A DNA stretch of 40,607 nt from Lachnospiraceae bacterium (GTDB lineage: Bacteria; Bacillota; Clostridia; Lachnospirales; Lachnospiraceae). The notes under the pieces are model-generated. The model was not told where the DNA came from, did no database searches, and was given only the letters and a program-made list of their open reading frames with translations. Where the stretch lies: the NCBI GenBank assembly GCA_022781925.1, contig JALESO010000078.1:1-40607 (forward strand), given 5' to 3'. Each line of letters begins with the position of its first letter. Position 1 is the first letter of the stretch. Positions 34,070-40,607 of the stretch are shown piece after piece. A program made the translations under genes and the position numbers.

Positions 34070-34191
34070 AGATTCACGTAACAAGTCTCACGTTAGAATT
34101 AAATGATATGATTTAAAATGCAGTAAGATATGTACTGTGTCAGATACCATGAAAATACTGACTGTAAATTGAAAATATATACGTAAATCGA

Positions 34192-34253
34192 GAGCGCTGG
34201 AAAAATTTTCTTGGACAGCGATTGTTAGCGGACAAGACAATTTTTCAGCGCTC
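34192..34253 (-). repeat. Conserved-loop palindrome, copy 4 (inverted)
   Basis: Arms GAGCGCTG (34192-34199) and CAGCGCTC (34246-34253), continued by an A/T stem, enclose GCGATTGTTAGC (34218-34229), the loop motif in reverse orientation to copy 3. Copies 3 and 4 face each other across about 120 bases with no gene. Copy 4 has no T-run on the plus strand. Confidence 0.72.
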
Positions 34254-34355
34254 GGTTCAATAAAGAAAAACATAAATTTAAAAAAGTAAATTAATCCAAT
34301 AAAGTAAAACATAAATCAATAAAGAAAAATAAAAAAATTTAAATTATCCCACAAA

Positions 34356-34380
34356 CCGTGGTCATAACCACGGAATTTTT
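34356..34380 (+). terminator. Hairpin with T-run in the ferredoxin gene leader
   Basis: Perfect CCGTGGT / ACCACGG stem (34356-34373) followed by AATTTTT. It lies 120 bases before the iron-sulfur gene, in A-rich DNA carrying three near-repeats of CAATAAAGAAAAACATAAA (34257-34335). It may be an attenuator or the end of an upstream transcript. Confidence 0.5.
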
Positions 34381-34500
34381 CTGAAAAACCATGTATGCTA
34401 AGTACATCTTACGAAAGAGAACAACTGCAAAGGTACAAAAGATATCTTTTTTAAATTGAAAACACGAAAAAATACAAATAAAAAAGCGAGGAACAAACTT

Positions 34501-35250
34501 ATGGTAAGAAGAATTATTCATATTGACGAAGAAAAATGCAACGGCTGTGGCGCATGTGCAAATGCCTGTCACGAAAGTGCCATCGGCATGGTAAATGGAA
34601 AAGCAAAACTGCTCCGTGACGATTACTGTGACGGTCTTGGCGATTGTCTGCCGGCCTGTCCGACCAATGCCATCACATTCGTGGAACGTGAAGCAGCGGC
34701 TTACGATGAGGCAGCCGTGCTGGCAAACAAAGCAAAAAAAGATGCAGAGAACGCAAAAGCAGCAGGAACTCCTGCACCGGCACATGCACCGATGGCTGGC
34801 GGATGCCCGGGCACACGGATGCGTATGTTGAACCAGCGTCTGGAAGAGACAGAGGAGAGCACACCGGAAGCACCGCAGCAGAGTGTATCCCGCCTTGGTC
34901 AGTGGCCGTGTCAGATCAAACTGGTTGCTCCGAATGCACCGTATTTCAATGGCGCAAAATTACTGATCGCGGCAGATTGTACCGCTTATGCCTATGCCCG
35001 TATGCATGAAGATTTCATGAAAGGCAAAGTAACACTGATCGGCTGTCCGAAACTGGATGACATTGATTACAGCGAGAAGCTGACAACGATCATTTCCAAT
35101 AATGACATTCAGAGTGTGACTATCGTTCGTATGGAAGTTCCGTGCTGTGGCGGTCTGGAGTTTGCAGCAAAGAAAGCATTGCAGGCAAGCGGCAAATTTA
35201 TTCCGTGGCAGGTAGTGACCATCTCCATTGATGGAAATATTCTTGATTAA
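34501..35250 (+). CDS. Ferredoxin-type 4Fe-4S protein with extended C-terminal domain
   Basis: The N-terminal 60 residues hold two cluster motifs. The first is complete (Cys13-x2-Cys16-x2-Cys19-x3-Cys23). The second is Cys43-x5-Cys49-x3-Cys53-Pro with Leu at the position where a second Cys is expected, so the second cluster may be 3Fe-4S, altered or absent. An Ala/Pro-rich linker follows, then a domain of about 130 residues with an AADCTAYAYARMHEDFMKG stretch, GCPKLDD and VPCCGGLEFAA. Similar proteins occur next to hybrid-cluster or nitroreductase-type genes in anaerobes, but the partner is not visible here. The frame opens earlier, but GCGAGGAAC precedes the ATG at 34501. It likely moves electrons in the cytoplasm. 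Confidence 0.85.
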   Translation: MVRRIIHIDEEKCNGCGACANACHESAIGMVNGKAKLLRDDYCDGLGDCLPACPTNAITFVEREAAAYDEAAVLANKAKKDAENAKAAGTPAPAHAPMAGGCPGTRMRMLNQRLEETEESTPEAPQQSVSRLGQWPCQIKLVAPNAPYFNGAKLLIAADCTAYAYARMHEDFMKGKVTLIGCPKLDDIDYSEKLTTIISNNDIQSVTIVRMEVPCCGGLEFAAKKALQASGKFIPWQVVTISIDGNILD

Positions 35251-35343
35251 TCAGTAAGAGAATATCAGGTGTGAGATGATTCTCGCCACGTTGGATGGTG
35301 AGTAGAAGCGAAAAAATATATATTAAAAATAATTAAAAAAGGA

Positions 35344-35397
35344 AAACACGCAAAAATGACTTACATTGTCACGTTTACGTGTTTTTTTAACAAAAAA
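35344..35397 (+). terminator. Terminator of the iron-sulfur protein gene
   Basis: AAACACG...ATGAC pairs with GTCACG...CGTGTTT (35344 to about 35394) and ends in a run of seven T. It lies 94 bases after the stop. Confidence 0.75.
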
Positions 35398-35442
35398 CTG
35401 GATAAATTCAATCATAAGTGATAATGTGAACGCAGAGTAAGA

Positions 35443-35496
35443 AAAGCGGATACATTCATGAGCAAGCAGCGAAAGCAGATTATGAATATCCGCTTT
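35443..35496. repeat. Inverted repeat upstream of the TauE/SafE gene
   Basis: Arms AAAGCGGATACATTCAT (35443-35459) and ATGAATATCCGCTTT (35482-35496) match with one bulge. No T-run follows. A related AAAGCGGAT...GCTTT hairpin lies after lacZ at about 20250-20274. Nothing else is seen in 35398-35621. Confidence 0.55.
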
Positions 35497-35621
35497 ACTT
35501 TACGAGAATCAGCTGATTTGTAAGTCACAGTAAAAATAAGATTCTGTAACAGTTTGCAAAAATCCGGTATACAGCAAGGGGGGGTACAGAATCGTGCATG
35601 TAAATAAGGAGAAGAAAACTT

Positions 35622-36359
35622 ATGATCTGGTTTATCATTGCAACGCTGGTTGCATTTTTTATCAAGGGGCTGTGTGGCTTCGCAAATACCCTGATTTTTA
35701 ACGGGATTTTAAGCTACACGGCAAACAACATCAATATTTCACCGCTGGAAGTGGTGCTTGGCTATCCGAGCAATATTATTTTAGTCTGGAAAGAGCGGAA
35801 ATCCCTGAACTGGAAGATCTGGCTGCCACTGACGGCGCTGGTCGTGGCGGGCAGCATTCCTGGCATCTTTCTGCTAAAACATACAGATGCTGGTCTGTTG
35901 AAAGTGATTTTCGGAATTGCAGTTATCGTCATTGGTATCGAAATGCTGTTTCGGGAAATGAAAAGCAGCAAAAGCAGCAACAAAACATCCGGCGGTTCCA
36001 AAATTGTACTGGTACTGATCGGAATTATCTCCGGTCTGCTCTGTGGTCTGTATGGCGTAGGCGCACTGCTGGCAGCTCATGTAAGCAGAGTGGCAGAAAA
36101 CAGTCATGAATTCAAGGCAAATATCTGTGTGGTATTTGTGGTGGAAAATACGATCCGCATTATTTTATATGCGGCCACCGGAATCCTGACACTTGCTGTG
36201 CTTAAACAGGTCGTGATCCTGATTCCGTTTATGCTGGCGGCAGTATTTCTTGGTATGAAGAGCAGTTCGGTTCTGAATGAAAAAGTCATCAAAAAGATTG
36301 TGATCGTTCTGCTGATCCTGTCCGGAATCGTGCTGATCATCAATAATATTCCAAGGTAA
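35622..36359 (+). CDS. TauE/SafE-family anion exporter
   Basis: This 245-residue protein has about seven or eight transmembrane helices in two similar halves. Recognisable features are FFIKGLCGFANTLIFN near the N terminus, LGYPSNIILVWKERKSLNWK, and GIISGLLCGLYGVGALLAAHVSR at the start of the second half. The family moves sulfite, sulfonates or related anions; the substrate here is unknown. AAGGAG precedes the ATG. It is monocistronic, followed by a convergent corA. Confidence 0.88.
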   Translation: MIWFIIATLVAFFIKGLCGFANTLIFNGILSYTANNINISPLEVVLGYPSNIILVWKERKSLNWKIWLPLTALVVAGSIPGIFLLKHTDAGLLKVIFGIAVIVIGIEMLFREMKSSKSSNKTSGGSKIVLVLIGIISGLLCGLYGVGALLAAHVSRVAENSHEFKANICVVFVVENTIRIILYAATGILTLAVLKQVVILIPFMLAAVFLGMKSSSVLNEKVIKKIVIVLLILSGIVLIINNIPR

Positions 36360-36448
36360 GTTCTCTGGTTAAGCGTATGTGAAAAAGCAGCGTGTATCTA
36401 AAAAACTGGGACATGATACGCTCAAGTAGAGTAGAATAAAAGGTGATG

Positions 36449-37360
36449 TTATATAATCTTACGTTTTTTCAAAATCCAGAACTCCACGGCGATGACGCCG
36501 AGACTGATGGCGATGATCAGCGGATAACCAAAACGGGCATCCAGCTCCGGCATGTGTGAAAAATTCATGCCGTACCAGCCGGTGATGACGGTGAGCGGAA
36601 AAAAGACGGAAGTCAGAACCGTCATCAGCTGCATGGTTTTATTCTGTTTGTGATCGGACTGCGCCTGTTCAAAATCCCGCAGAGTCTGGCAGTAGTCGAT
36701 GGACTGCTGTGCCACCTGCTGGAGGCGGCAGGCCCGGTCACCGATGAGCTGAAGCAGCTGCAGCCGTTCCGGGTCAAAATAGTTCCGGACGTTGCCCTGA
36801 AGCTGTCCGGCCATATCGTCAATCTGTTCATAATAATTGCGCAGGCGGGTCAGTTCCCGCCTGTTTTTTAATAACCGGGGCATCAGGTCATGGATGTTGC
36901 CCCGCATGGCATTTTCCTCCAGCAAAAATAATTTGCGTTCATAGGATTCTAAAAGTTCCATATCATCTGTCAGAAATTCCGAGAAAAATCCATATAAAAA
37001 CAGTTCCGGTGACATGTCCTGGCTTTCGTAACGGTGGATCATCGTCTCAATGACGCAGTCAGGCACGGAATCCTCCGATACAAATACAATACAGGATTCA
37101 TTGATATAAAAAGTAAAGCAGAGTGGTGTTTCCAGCAGCCGTTTCCGGTCAGGGATACACAGACTGCCGGAGATGTAGCGGGGATAGATTTCTGCCTTGC
37201 AGCTTCGGATGATGGTATTTTCCAGACCGGCATAGGACGGAAAGCGCAGAGAGACTTTTTGTTCTTCCCACTGTGCGGGGGATAACGTCAGTACGTTTTC
37301 TAAATCCGATTTGTGATCTGGTTCTGTCTTTTTCAATCGCTCATGTAGTGTGTAATACAT
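36449..37360 (-). CDS. CorA-family divalent metal transporter
   Basis: This 303-residue protein has a large cytoplasmic N-terminal domain and long coiled helices (about 140-235). Two C-terminal membrane helices carry the selectivity motif YGMNF (in ITGWYGMNFSHMPEL), and the tail is basic (KKRKII). CorA proteins carry Mg2+ (sometimes Co2+ or Ni2+) through a homopentamer. The ATG has AAGGAG just upstream. It is divergent from the min genes across about 220 bases. Usual length; no sign of damage. Confidence 0.92.
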   Translation of the reverse strand: MYYTLHERLKKTEPDHKSDLENVLTLSPAQWEEQKVSLRFPSYAGLENTIIRSCKAEIYPRYISGSLCIPDRKRLLETPLCFTFYINESCIVFVSEDSVPDCVIETMIHRYESQDMSPELFLYGFFSEFLTDDMELLESYERKLFLLEENAMRGNIHDLMPRLLKNRRELTRLRNYYEQIDDMAGQLQGNVRNYFDPERLQLLQLIGDRACRLQQVAQQSIDYCQTLRDFEQAQSDHKQNKTMQLMTVLTSVFFPLTVITGWYGMNFSHMPELDARFGYPLIIAISLGVIAVEFWILKKRKII

Positions 37361-37501
37361 AAAAACTCCTTATGAATGGCTATGGCAGATTTTGTTATAG
37401 GACAGAAGCTTTTGTTTTCCATGATCTGGGAAACAGAAAGATCTGCTGTGGATAGAATATCCGAAAAATGCAGTTTTTATCAGTGGATTCTGACAAAAGC
37501 A

Positions 37502-37529
37502 TTGCATATTTACCCAGATTCGGTATAAT
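37502..37529 (+). promoter_or_regulatory. Promoter for the min operon
   Basis: TTGCAT (37502-37507) and TATAAT (37524-37529) with a 16-base spacer, about 50 bases before minC. Confidence 0.65.
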
Positions 37530-37578
37530 TAAATAATGGTGTATCAAAAAGCCATTTCTATAAATTTGGAGGAAATAC

Positions 37579-38277
37579 ATGTCACAAGCAGTAGTCATAA
37601 AAAGTAATAAATATGGAATTAATCTGGTTCTGGACAAAACGATGCCGTTTCAGGAACTGCTGGCTGCCGTCAAAGAGAAATTTCTGGAATCTGAGAAGTT
37701 TTTCAAAGATGCGAAAATGGCGATTTCTTTTGAAGGGCGTGTGCTGACACAGGAGGAAGAGTACCAGATTATAGAGACCATTACAGAGAATACAAGTATA
37801 TCGATCATCTGTATTGTGGATAATGACGAGTCCCATGCGGATCTGGTAAAGCAGCAGATTGATGCTTATTACGATTCCGTGTCCGGCCGGGAAGGTGAGT
37901 TTTACCGCGGTACCCTGCGTTCCGGACAGGTGCTGGAGAGTGTTTCCAGCGTCGTGATCGTCGGCGATGTCAATCCGGGGGCAAAGATTATCTCACAGGG
38001 CAATATTGTGGTGCTTGGTGCTCTGAAAGGCAATGCCTATGCGGGAGCGGCCGGGGACAGCAATTGTTTTATCGTGGCGCTTGAGATGGATCCGATCCAG
38101 ATCCAGATCGGGGATATCCTGGCAAAGAGCCCGGATCATAAGAAAATGAAACCGCGCAGACTGCGCCGCAAAGAGAAAAATCCGGTGACACCGGAGGCAC
38201 AGATCGCTGTGGCAAAGGGTGGCAATATCTACATAGAGCCGATCACACGGGGAAGTTTGAGCGATTATACCAGATGA
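37579..38277 (+). CDS. minC: Septum site-determining protein MinC
   Basis: This 232-residue protein inhibits FtsZ ring assembly away from mid-cell and binds MinD. The N-terminal MinC_N domain (residues about 5-80) is followed by the C-terminal beta-helix domain, with FYRGTLRSGQVLESVSSVVIVGDVNPGAKIISQGNIVVLGALKGNAYAGA from about residue 115. GGAGG precedes the ATG. It is the first gene of minC-minD-minE, all in one direction. The segment after the beta-helix (MKPRRLRRKEKN) is more basic than in E. coli MinC. Confidence 0.95.
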   Translation: MSQAVVIKSNKYGINLVLDKTMPFQELLAAVKEKFLESEKFFKDAKMAISFEGRVLTQEEEYQIIETITENTSISIICIVDNDESHADLVKQQIDAYYDSVSGREGEFYRGTLRSGQVLESVSSVVIVGDVNPGAKIISQGNIVVLGALKGNAYAGAAGDSNCFIVALEMDPIQIQIGDILAKSPDHKKMKPRRLRRKEKNPVTPEAQIAVAKGGNIYIEPITRGSLSDYTR

Positions 38278-38301
38278 GAGATGCGCAATGAGAGATGCGC
38301 A
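38274..38301. repeat. 14-bp tandem duplication across the minC stop
   Basis: ATGAGAGATGCGCA occurs twice in a row (38274-38287, 38288-38301). The first copy includes the minC TGA stop. The GAGATGCGCA core and the following GATGTCAGAGGCATTC resemble parts of the structured element at 16931-17026, suggesting a decayed copy. Confidence 0.6.
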
Positions 38302-38354
38302 GGGGGATGTCAGAGGCATTCCTGAACAAGTAAAATAATGGAGGACTGGATGCA

Positions 38355-39146
38355 ATGAGTGAAGTAATTGTTATTACATCAGGAAAGGGTGGCGTTGGTA
38401 AGACAACGACCACTGCAAACGTGGGTACAGGACTTGCCCAGCTGAACAAAAAAGTCGTACTGATCGATACCGATATCGGACTTCGTAACCTGGATGTGGT
38501 TATGGGACTGGAGAACCGTATCGTGTACAATCTGGTAGATGTTGTGGAAGGAAACTGCAAGATCAAACAGGCACTGATCAAAGATAAAAAATATCCGGAA
38601 TTATATCTGCTTCCGTCTGCACAGACGAGAGACAAGACATCCGTTACTCCGGAACAGATGAAGAAACTGACCGATGAACTCAGAGATGAGTTTGACTATA
38701 TCCTTCTGGATTGCCCGGCAGGTATCGAGCAGGGATTTAAGAATGCCATCGCAGGTGCTGACCGTGCCATCGTTGTCACCACACCGGAGGTATCCGCGAT
38801 CCGTGATGCAGACCGTATCATCGGACTTCTGGAGGCCAATGAGGTAAAACAGACAGAACTGATCGTAAACCGTCTCCGTATGGATATGGTAAAACGCGGC
38901 GATATGATGTCTGTGGAAGATGTATGTGATATCCTGGCGATTCCGCTGCTTGGTGCAGTTCCGGATGACGAGCACATCGTTATTGCAACAAACCAGGGTG
39001 AGCCGCTGGTAGGAACAGACTGTCTGGCTGGACAGGCTTATTCCAATATCTGCAGACGAATCCTCGGTGAGACAGTAGAGTTTTTAAATCTGGAAGAGAA
39101 ACAGACCGTATTTGATAAACTGAAAAACTTGTTTAAGAAAAACTAG
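38355..39146 (+). CDS. minD: Septum site-determining ATPase MinD
   Basis: This 263-residue ATPase is a membrane-cycling partner of MinC and MinE. The deviant Walker A, SGKGGVGKTTTTANVG, lies at residues 9-24. DTDIGLRNLDVVMGLENRIVYN and LLDCPAGIEQGF (Walker B region) are also typical, and the C terminus ends in a likely amphipathic membrane-targeting helix (VFDKLKNLFKKN). GGAGG is ten bases before the ATG. Length is normal. Confidence 0.97.
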   Translation: MSEVIVITSGKGGVGKTTTTANVGTGLAQLNKKVVLIDTDIGLRNLDVVMGLENRIVYNLVDVVEGNCKIKQALIKDKKYPELYLLPSAQTRDKTSVTPEQMKKLTDELRDEFDYILLDCPAGIEQGFKNAIAGADRAIVVTTPEVSAIRDADRIIGLLEANEVKQTELIVNRLRMDMVKRGDMMSVEDVCDILAIPLLGAVPDDEHIVIATNQGEPLVGTDCLAGQAYSNICRRILGETVEFLNLEEKQTVFDKLKNLFKKN

Positions 39147-39160
39147 GGAGGGCTTTTACC

Positions 39161-39451
39161 ATGGGATTTATGGATTTTTTCAAAAGAAAAAGTTCCGGGG
39201 ATGTAGCAAAAGACCGCCTGAAATTATTACTTGTGTCAGATCGGGCGAACTGTTCCCCGGATGTGATGGAGTTGATTAAAAACGATATCATCAAAGTGAT
39301 TTCCAAATACATGGAGATCGACGCAGAGGGACTGGATATTCAGATCACTCAGACAGAATCCGATACAGGAAACGGAACGGTTCCTGCACTGTATGCGAAT
39401 ATCCCGATTCGTGATATGCATCATTCACCGAAGAAAACAGAAGAAAAATAA
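39161..39451 (+). CDS. minE: Cell division topological specificity factor MinE
   Basis: This 96-residue protein stimulates MinD ATPase and restricts MinC/MinD to the poles. The N-terminal membrane/MinD-binding segment (MGFMDFFKRKSSGDVAKDRLKLLLVSDRANC) is followed by the dimerisation domain with IIKVISKYMEIDAEGLDIQI. GGGAGGG precedes the ATG, 14 bases after minD. Typical size. A strong terminator follows at 39503-39542. Confidence 0.93.
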   Translation: MGFMDFFKRKSSGDVAKDRLKLLLVSDRANCSPDVMELIKNDIIKVISKYMEIDAEGLDIQITQTESDTGNGTVPALYANIPIRDMHHSPKKTEEK

Positions 39452-39502
39452 AAGCAGACTGAGCGCAGACTATGATAAAATAAGGCTGCCGGGCTGTGTG
39501 AG

Positions 39503-39542
39503 AAGCCATTTTCCGGAAGTGATTCCGGGAGATGGCTTTTTT
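39503..39542 (+). terminator. Terminator of the min operon
   Basis: AAGCCATTTTCCGGAA pairs with TTCCGGGAGATGGCTT around a GTGA loop, followed by T residues (to 39542). Confidence 0.85.
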
Positions 39543-39727
39543 GGTGGGAAGAATCACGGATTTCCCAGTAATGCACTGTGAAAAATACACAAAACCAAAT
39601 CGACGTATTTTTGTAAAAAGTCACAAAATTTTTAAATGAATATACAATTTACTGACTTCTTTTGCGAAAATGTGGTATACTTTATATAACAATTGTCAAA
39701 TGGAAAAAGAGGAAAGGAGCGTTGTGT

Positions 39728-40234
39728 ATGTTTGAAAAAGGGGAATATGTCGTATATGGAAGCAAAGGTGTCTGCAGGATACAGGACATTTCACATGTAG
39801 ATATTCCCGGTGTCGATCAGAAACGTCTGTATTACATCATGCATCCGGTGCAGAACAGTGAACAGACGGTGTATCTGCCAACGGACAGTACAAAGGCAGT
39901 GATTCGACGGGTGATGACAAAGGAAGAGGCGAACCGCCTGATCCATGAGATCCCTTCCATTGAAAATCTGGAAGTACCGAATGAAAAGCAGCGGGAAGCA
40001 AGTTATAAGCAGGCTCTGCATGGATGCAGCGGACGGGCATGGATCAGTATTTTGAAGACGCTGAATCAGAGAAAAGAGGAACGGCTGGCGGCAGGCAAGA
40101 AAATAACCGCACTGGACGAACGGTATCTGCGGGTGGCAGAACAGGAACTGTACGGAGAATTATCCGTTGTATTGGGAATTGAAAAAGAAAATATGCATGC
40201 TTACATTCAGGAACAGATCGCAGCATTATCATAA
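39728..40234 (+). CDS. CarD-family transcriptional regulator
   Basis: This 168-residue protein opens with the CarD_CdnL_TRCF RNA-polymerase-interacting domain: FEKGEYVVYGSKGVCRIQDI, and KRLYYIMHPVQNSEQTVYLPTD. A helical C-terminal domain follows (EEANRLIHEIPSIENLEV..., ending in YLRVAEQELYGELSVVLGIEKEN). CarD proteins bind the RNA polymerase beta subunit and influence promoter-complex stability. The frame opens earlier (39662), but AAAGGAGC eight bases before the ATG at 39728 decides the start. A TATACT -10 (39676-39681) with a weak -35 lies upstream. It is monocistronic. Confidence 0.9.
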   Translation: MFEKGEYVVYGSKGVCRIQDISHVDIPGVDQKRLYYIMHPVQNSEQTVYLPTDSTKAVIRRVMTKEEANRLIHEIPSIENLEVPNEKQREASYKQALHGCSGRAWISILKTLNQRKEERLAAGKKITALDERYLRVAEQELYGELSVVLGIEKENMHAYIQEQIAALS

Positions 40235-40295
40235 GGCAGAGGTCCTGGACAGGAAAGCAGCAGACAGATAGAAACAAAAAAGTGACAGAATAATA

Positions 40296-40328
40296 AGATA
40301 AAGTCAGCACAGGCTTTATCTTTTTTTT
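40296..40328 (+). terminator. Terminator of the CarD-family gene
   Basis: AAGATAAAG (40296-40304) and CTTTATCTT (40314-40322) with a T-run to 40328. Confidence 0.88.
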
Positions 40329-40401
40329 GCCCTTATTTTGTGAGGGGCAGGAGAACTGTTACTTTTCTTATGAAATCTCATCTTTGACAGTTAATTAGTA
40401 A

Positions 40402-40447
40402 AAAAAGTGCCGCAATCCCAGTAAATACAAGGGGTGTGGCACTTTTT
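40402..40447. terminator. Bidirectional terminator near a mobile-element end
   Basis: AAAAAGTGCC (40402-40411) and GGCACTTTTT (40438-40447) are perfect arms with an inner CCC/GGG pair. It sits just after the stop of the minus-strand partial transposase, and could be its terminator or part of the element's end. Confidence 0.7.
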
Positions 40448-40474
40448 CCTGCATACACGAAATATGGTAATGTT

Positions 40475-40606
40475 TTATCTCCGTTTACTTTTTTTCTGAA
40501 TTCCTTTCATTTTTCGTTTTGTTATGAATTGATAGTCAGTTCTGAATCCACAGGTTTCATGGAGATCGTCAGTGATTTTCTGACGTTCATATACTGGCAT
40601 GAATCC
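40475..40606 (-). CDS. C-terminal fragment of a probable transposase (runs off the window)
   Basis: The minus strand has an open frame entering from the right edge and ending with TAA at 40475-40477. Its 43 residues include GFMPVYERQKITDDLHETCG, FRTDYQFITKRKMKGIQ and a KKSKRR tail. The LHETCGFRTDYQ segment followed by a basic end is like the C terminus of IS1634/IS4-type transposases, recalled from memory. The rest lies outside the window, so completeness cannot be judged. No terminal inverted repeat can be confirmed. Confidence 0.5.
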   Translation of the reverse strand, partial: GFMPVYERQKITDDLHETCGFRTDYQFITKRKMKGIQKKSKRR

Positions 40607-40607
40607 C

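Overview
The window looks like a chromosomal segment of a gut-type Firmicute, most likely a Lachnospiraceae relative. This is an inference from gene content and style: strong GGAGG-type ribosome binding sites, moderate G+C genes, a long-form leuA, minCDE followed by a CarD-family gene, a large GH2 beta-galactosidase, paired VTC/DUF4956 genes, and many hairpin-rich intergenic elements. No rRNA, tRNA or CRISPR array was found.

Layout. 1-3.8 kb: a structured noncoding leader, then a DUF58 protein overlapping a membrane transglutaminase. 3.8-5.6 kb: leuA with its own promoter. 5.7-10.8 kb: a surface-glycan operon (polyprenyl-phosphate sugar transferase, UDP-galactopyranose mutase, GT2, GtrA, FUSC-like membrane protein). 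10.8-11.3 kb: two very long palindromic elements. 11.3-16.1 kb: a YczE-like membrane protein, a two-component system on the minus strand, and facing away from it an AT-rich pair made of a secreted cysteine-containing protein (DUF2599-like C terminus) and a membrane-anchored thioredoxin. Regularly spaced KTAAG half-sites lie between them. 16.1-20.5 kb: an AraC regulator divergent from lacZ. 20.5-23.3 kb: an ECF sigma/anti-sigma/membrane protein operon, then a PnuC-like transporter. 23.4-29.9 kb: a gene run with a VTC polyphosphate polymerase domain, DUF4956, a Cthe_2159-like beta-helix lipoprotein, a GT2-GtrA fusion, a phosphodiester glycosidase and a small membrane protein. 30-31.2 kb: a PadR regulator with a DUF2812 gene broken by one in-frame TAG. 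31.4-34 kb: an AAA-ATPase/PD-(D/E)XK protein and a Cof-type phosphatase. 34.5-37.4 kb: a ferredoxin-like protein, a TauE/SafE transporter and a CorA transporter. 37.5-40.2 kb: minC, minD, minE and a CarD-family regulator. The right edge holds the C terminus of a probable transposase on the minus strand.

The most unusual signals are three. (1) A dispersed family of four intergenic hairpins has unrelated but self-complementary stems around a nearly constant loop motif (GCTAACAATCGC). (2) The two-component system faces a secreted-protein/thioredoxin pair and is separated from it by 10-nt-spaced half-sites, which reads as a self-contained regulated export system. (3) A second family of multi-hairpin elements shares an AGAAGAATATGTCA core and lies before the DUF58 gene and before lacZ. 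All functional statements come from reading the sequence and from knowledge of the families; no database search was run.
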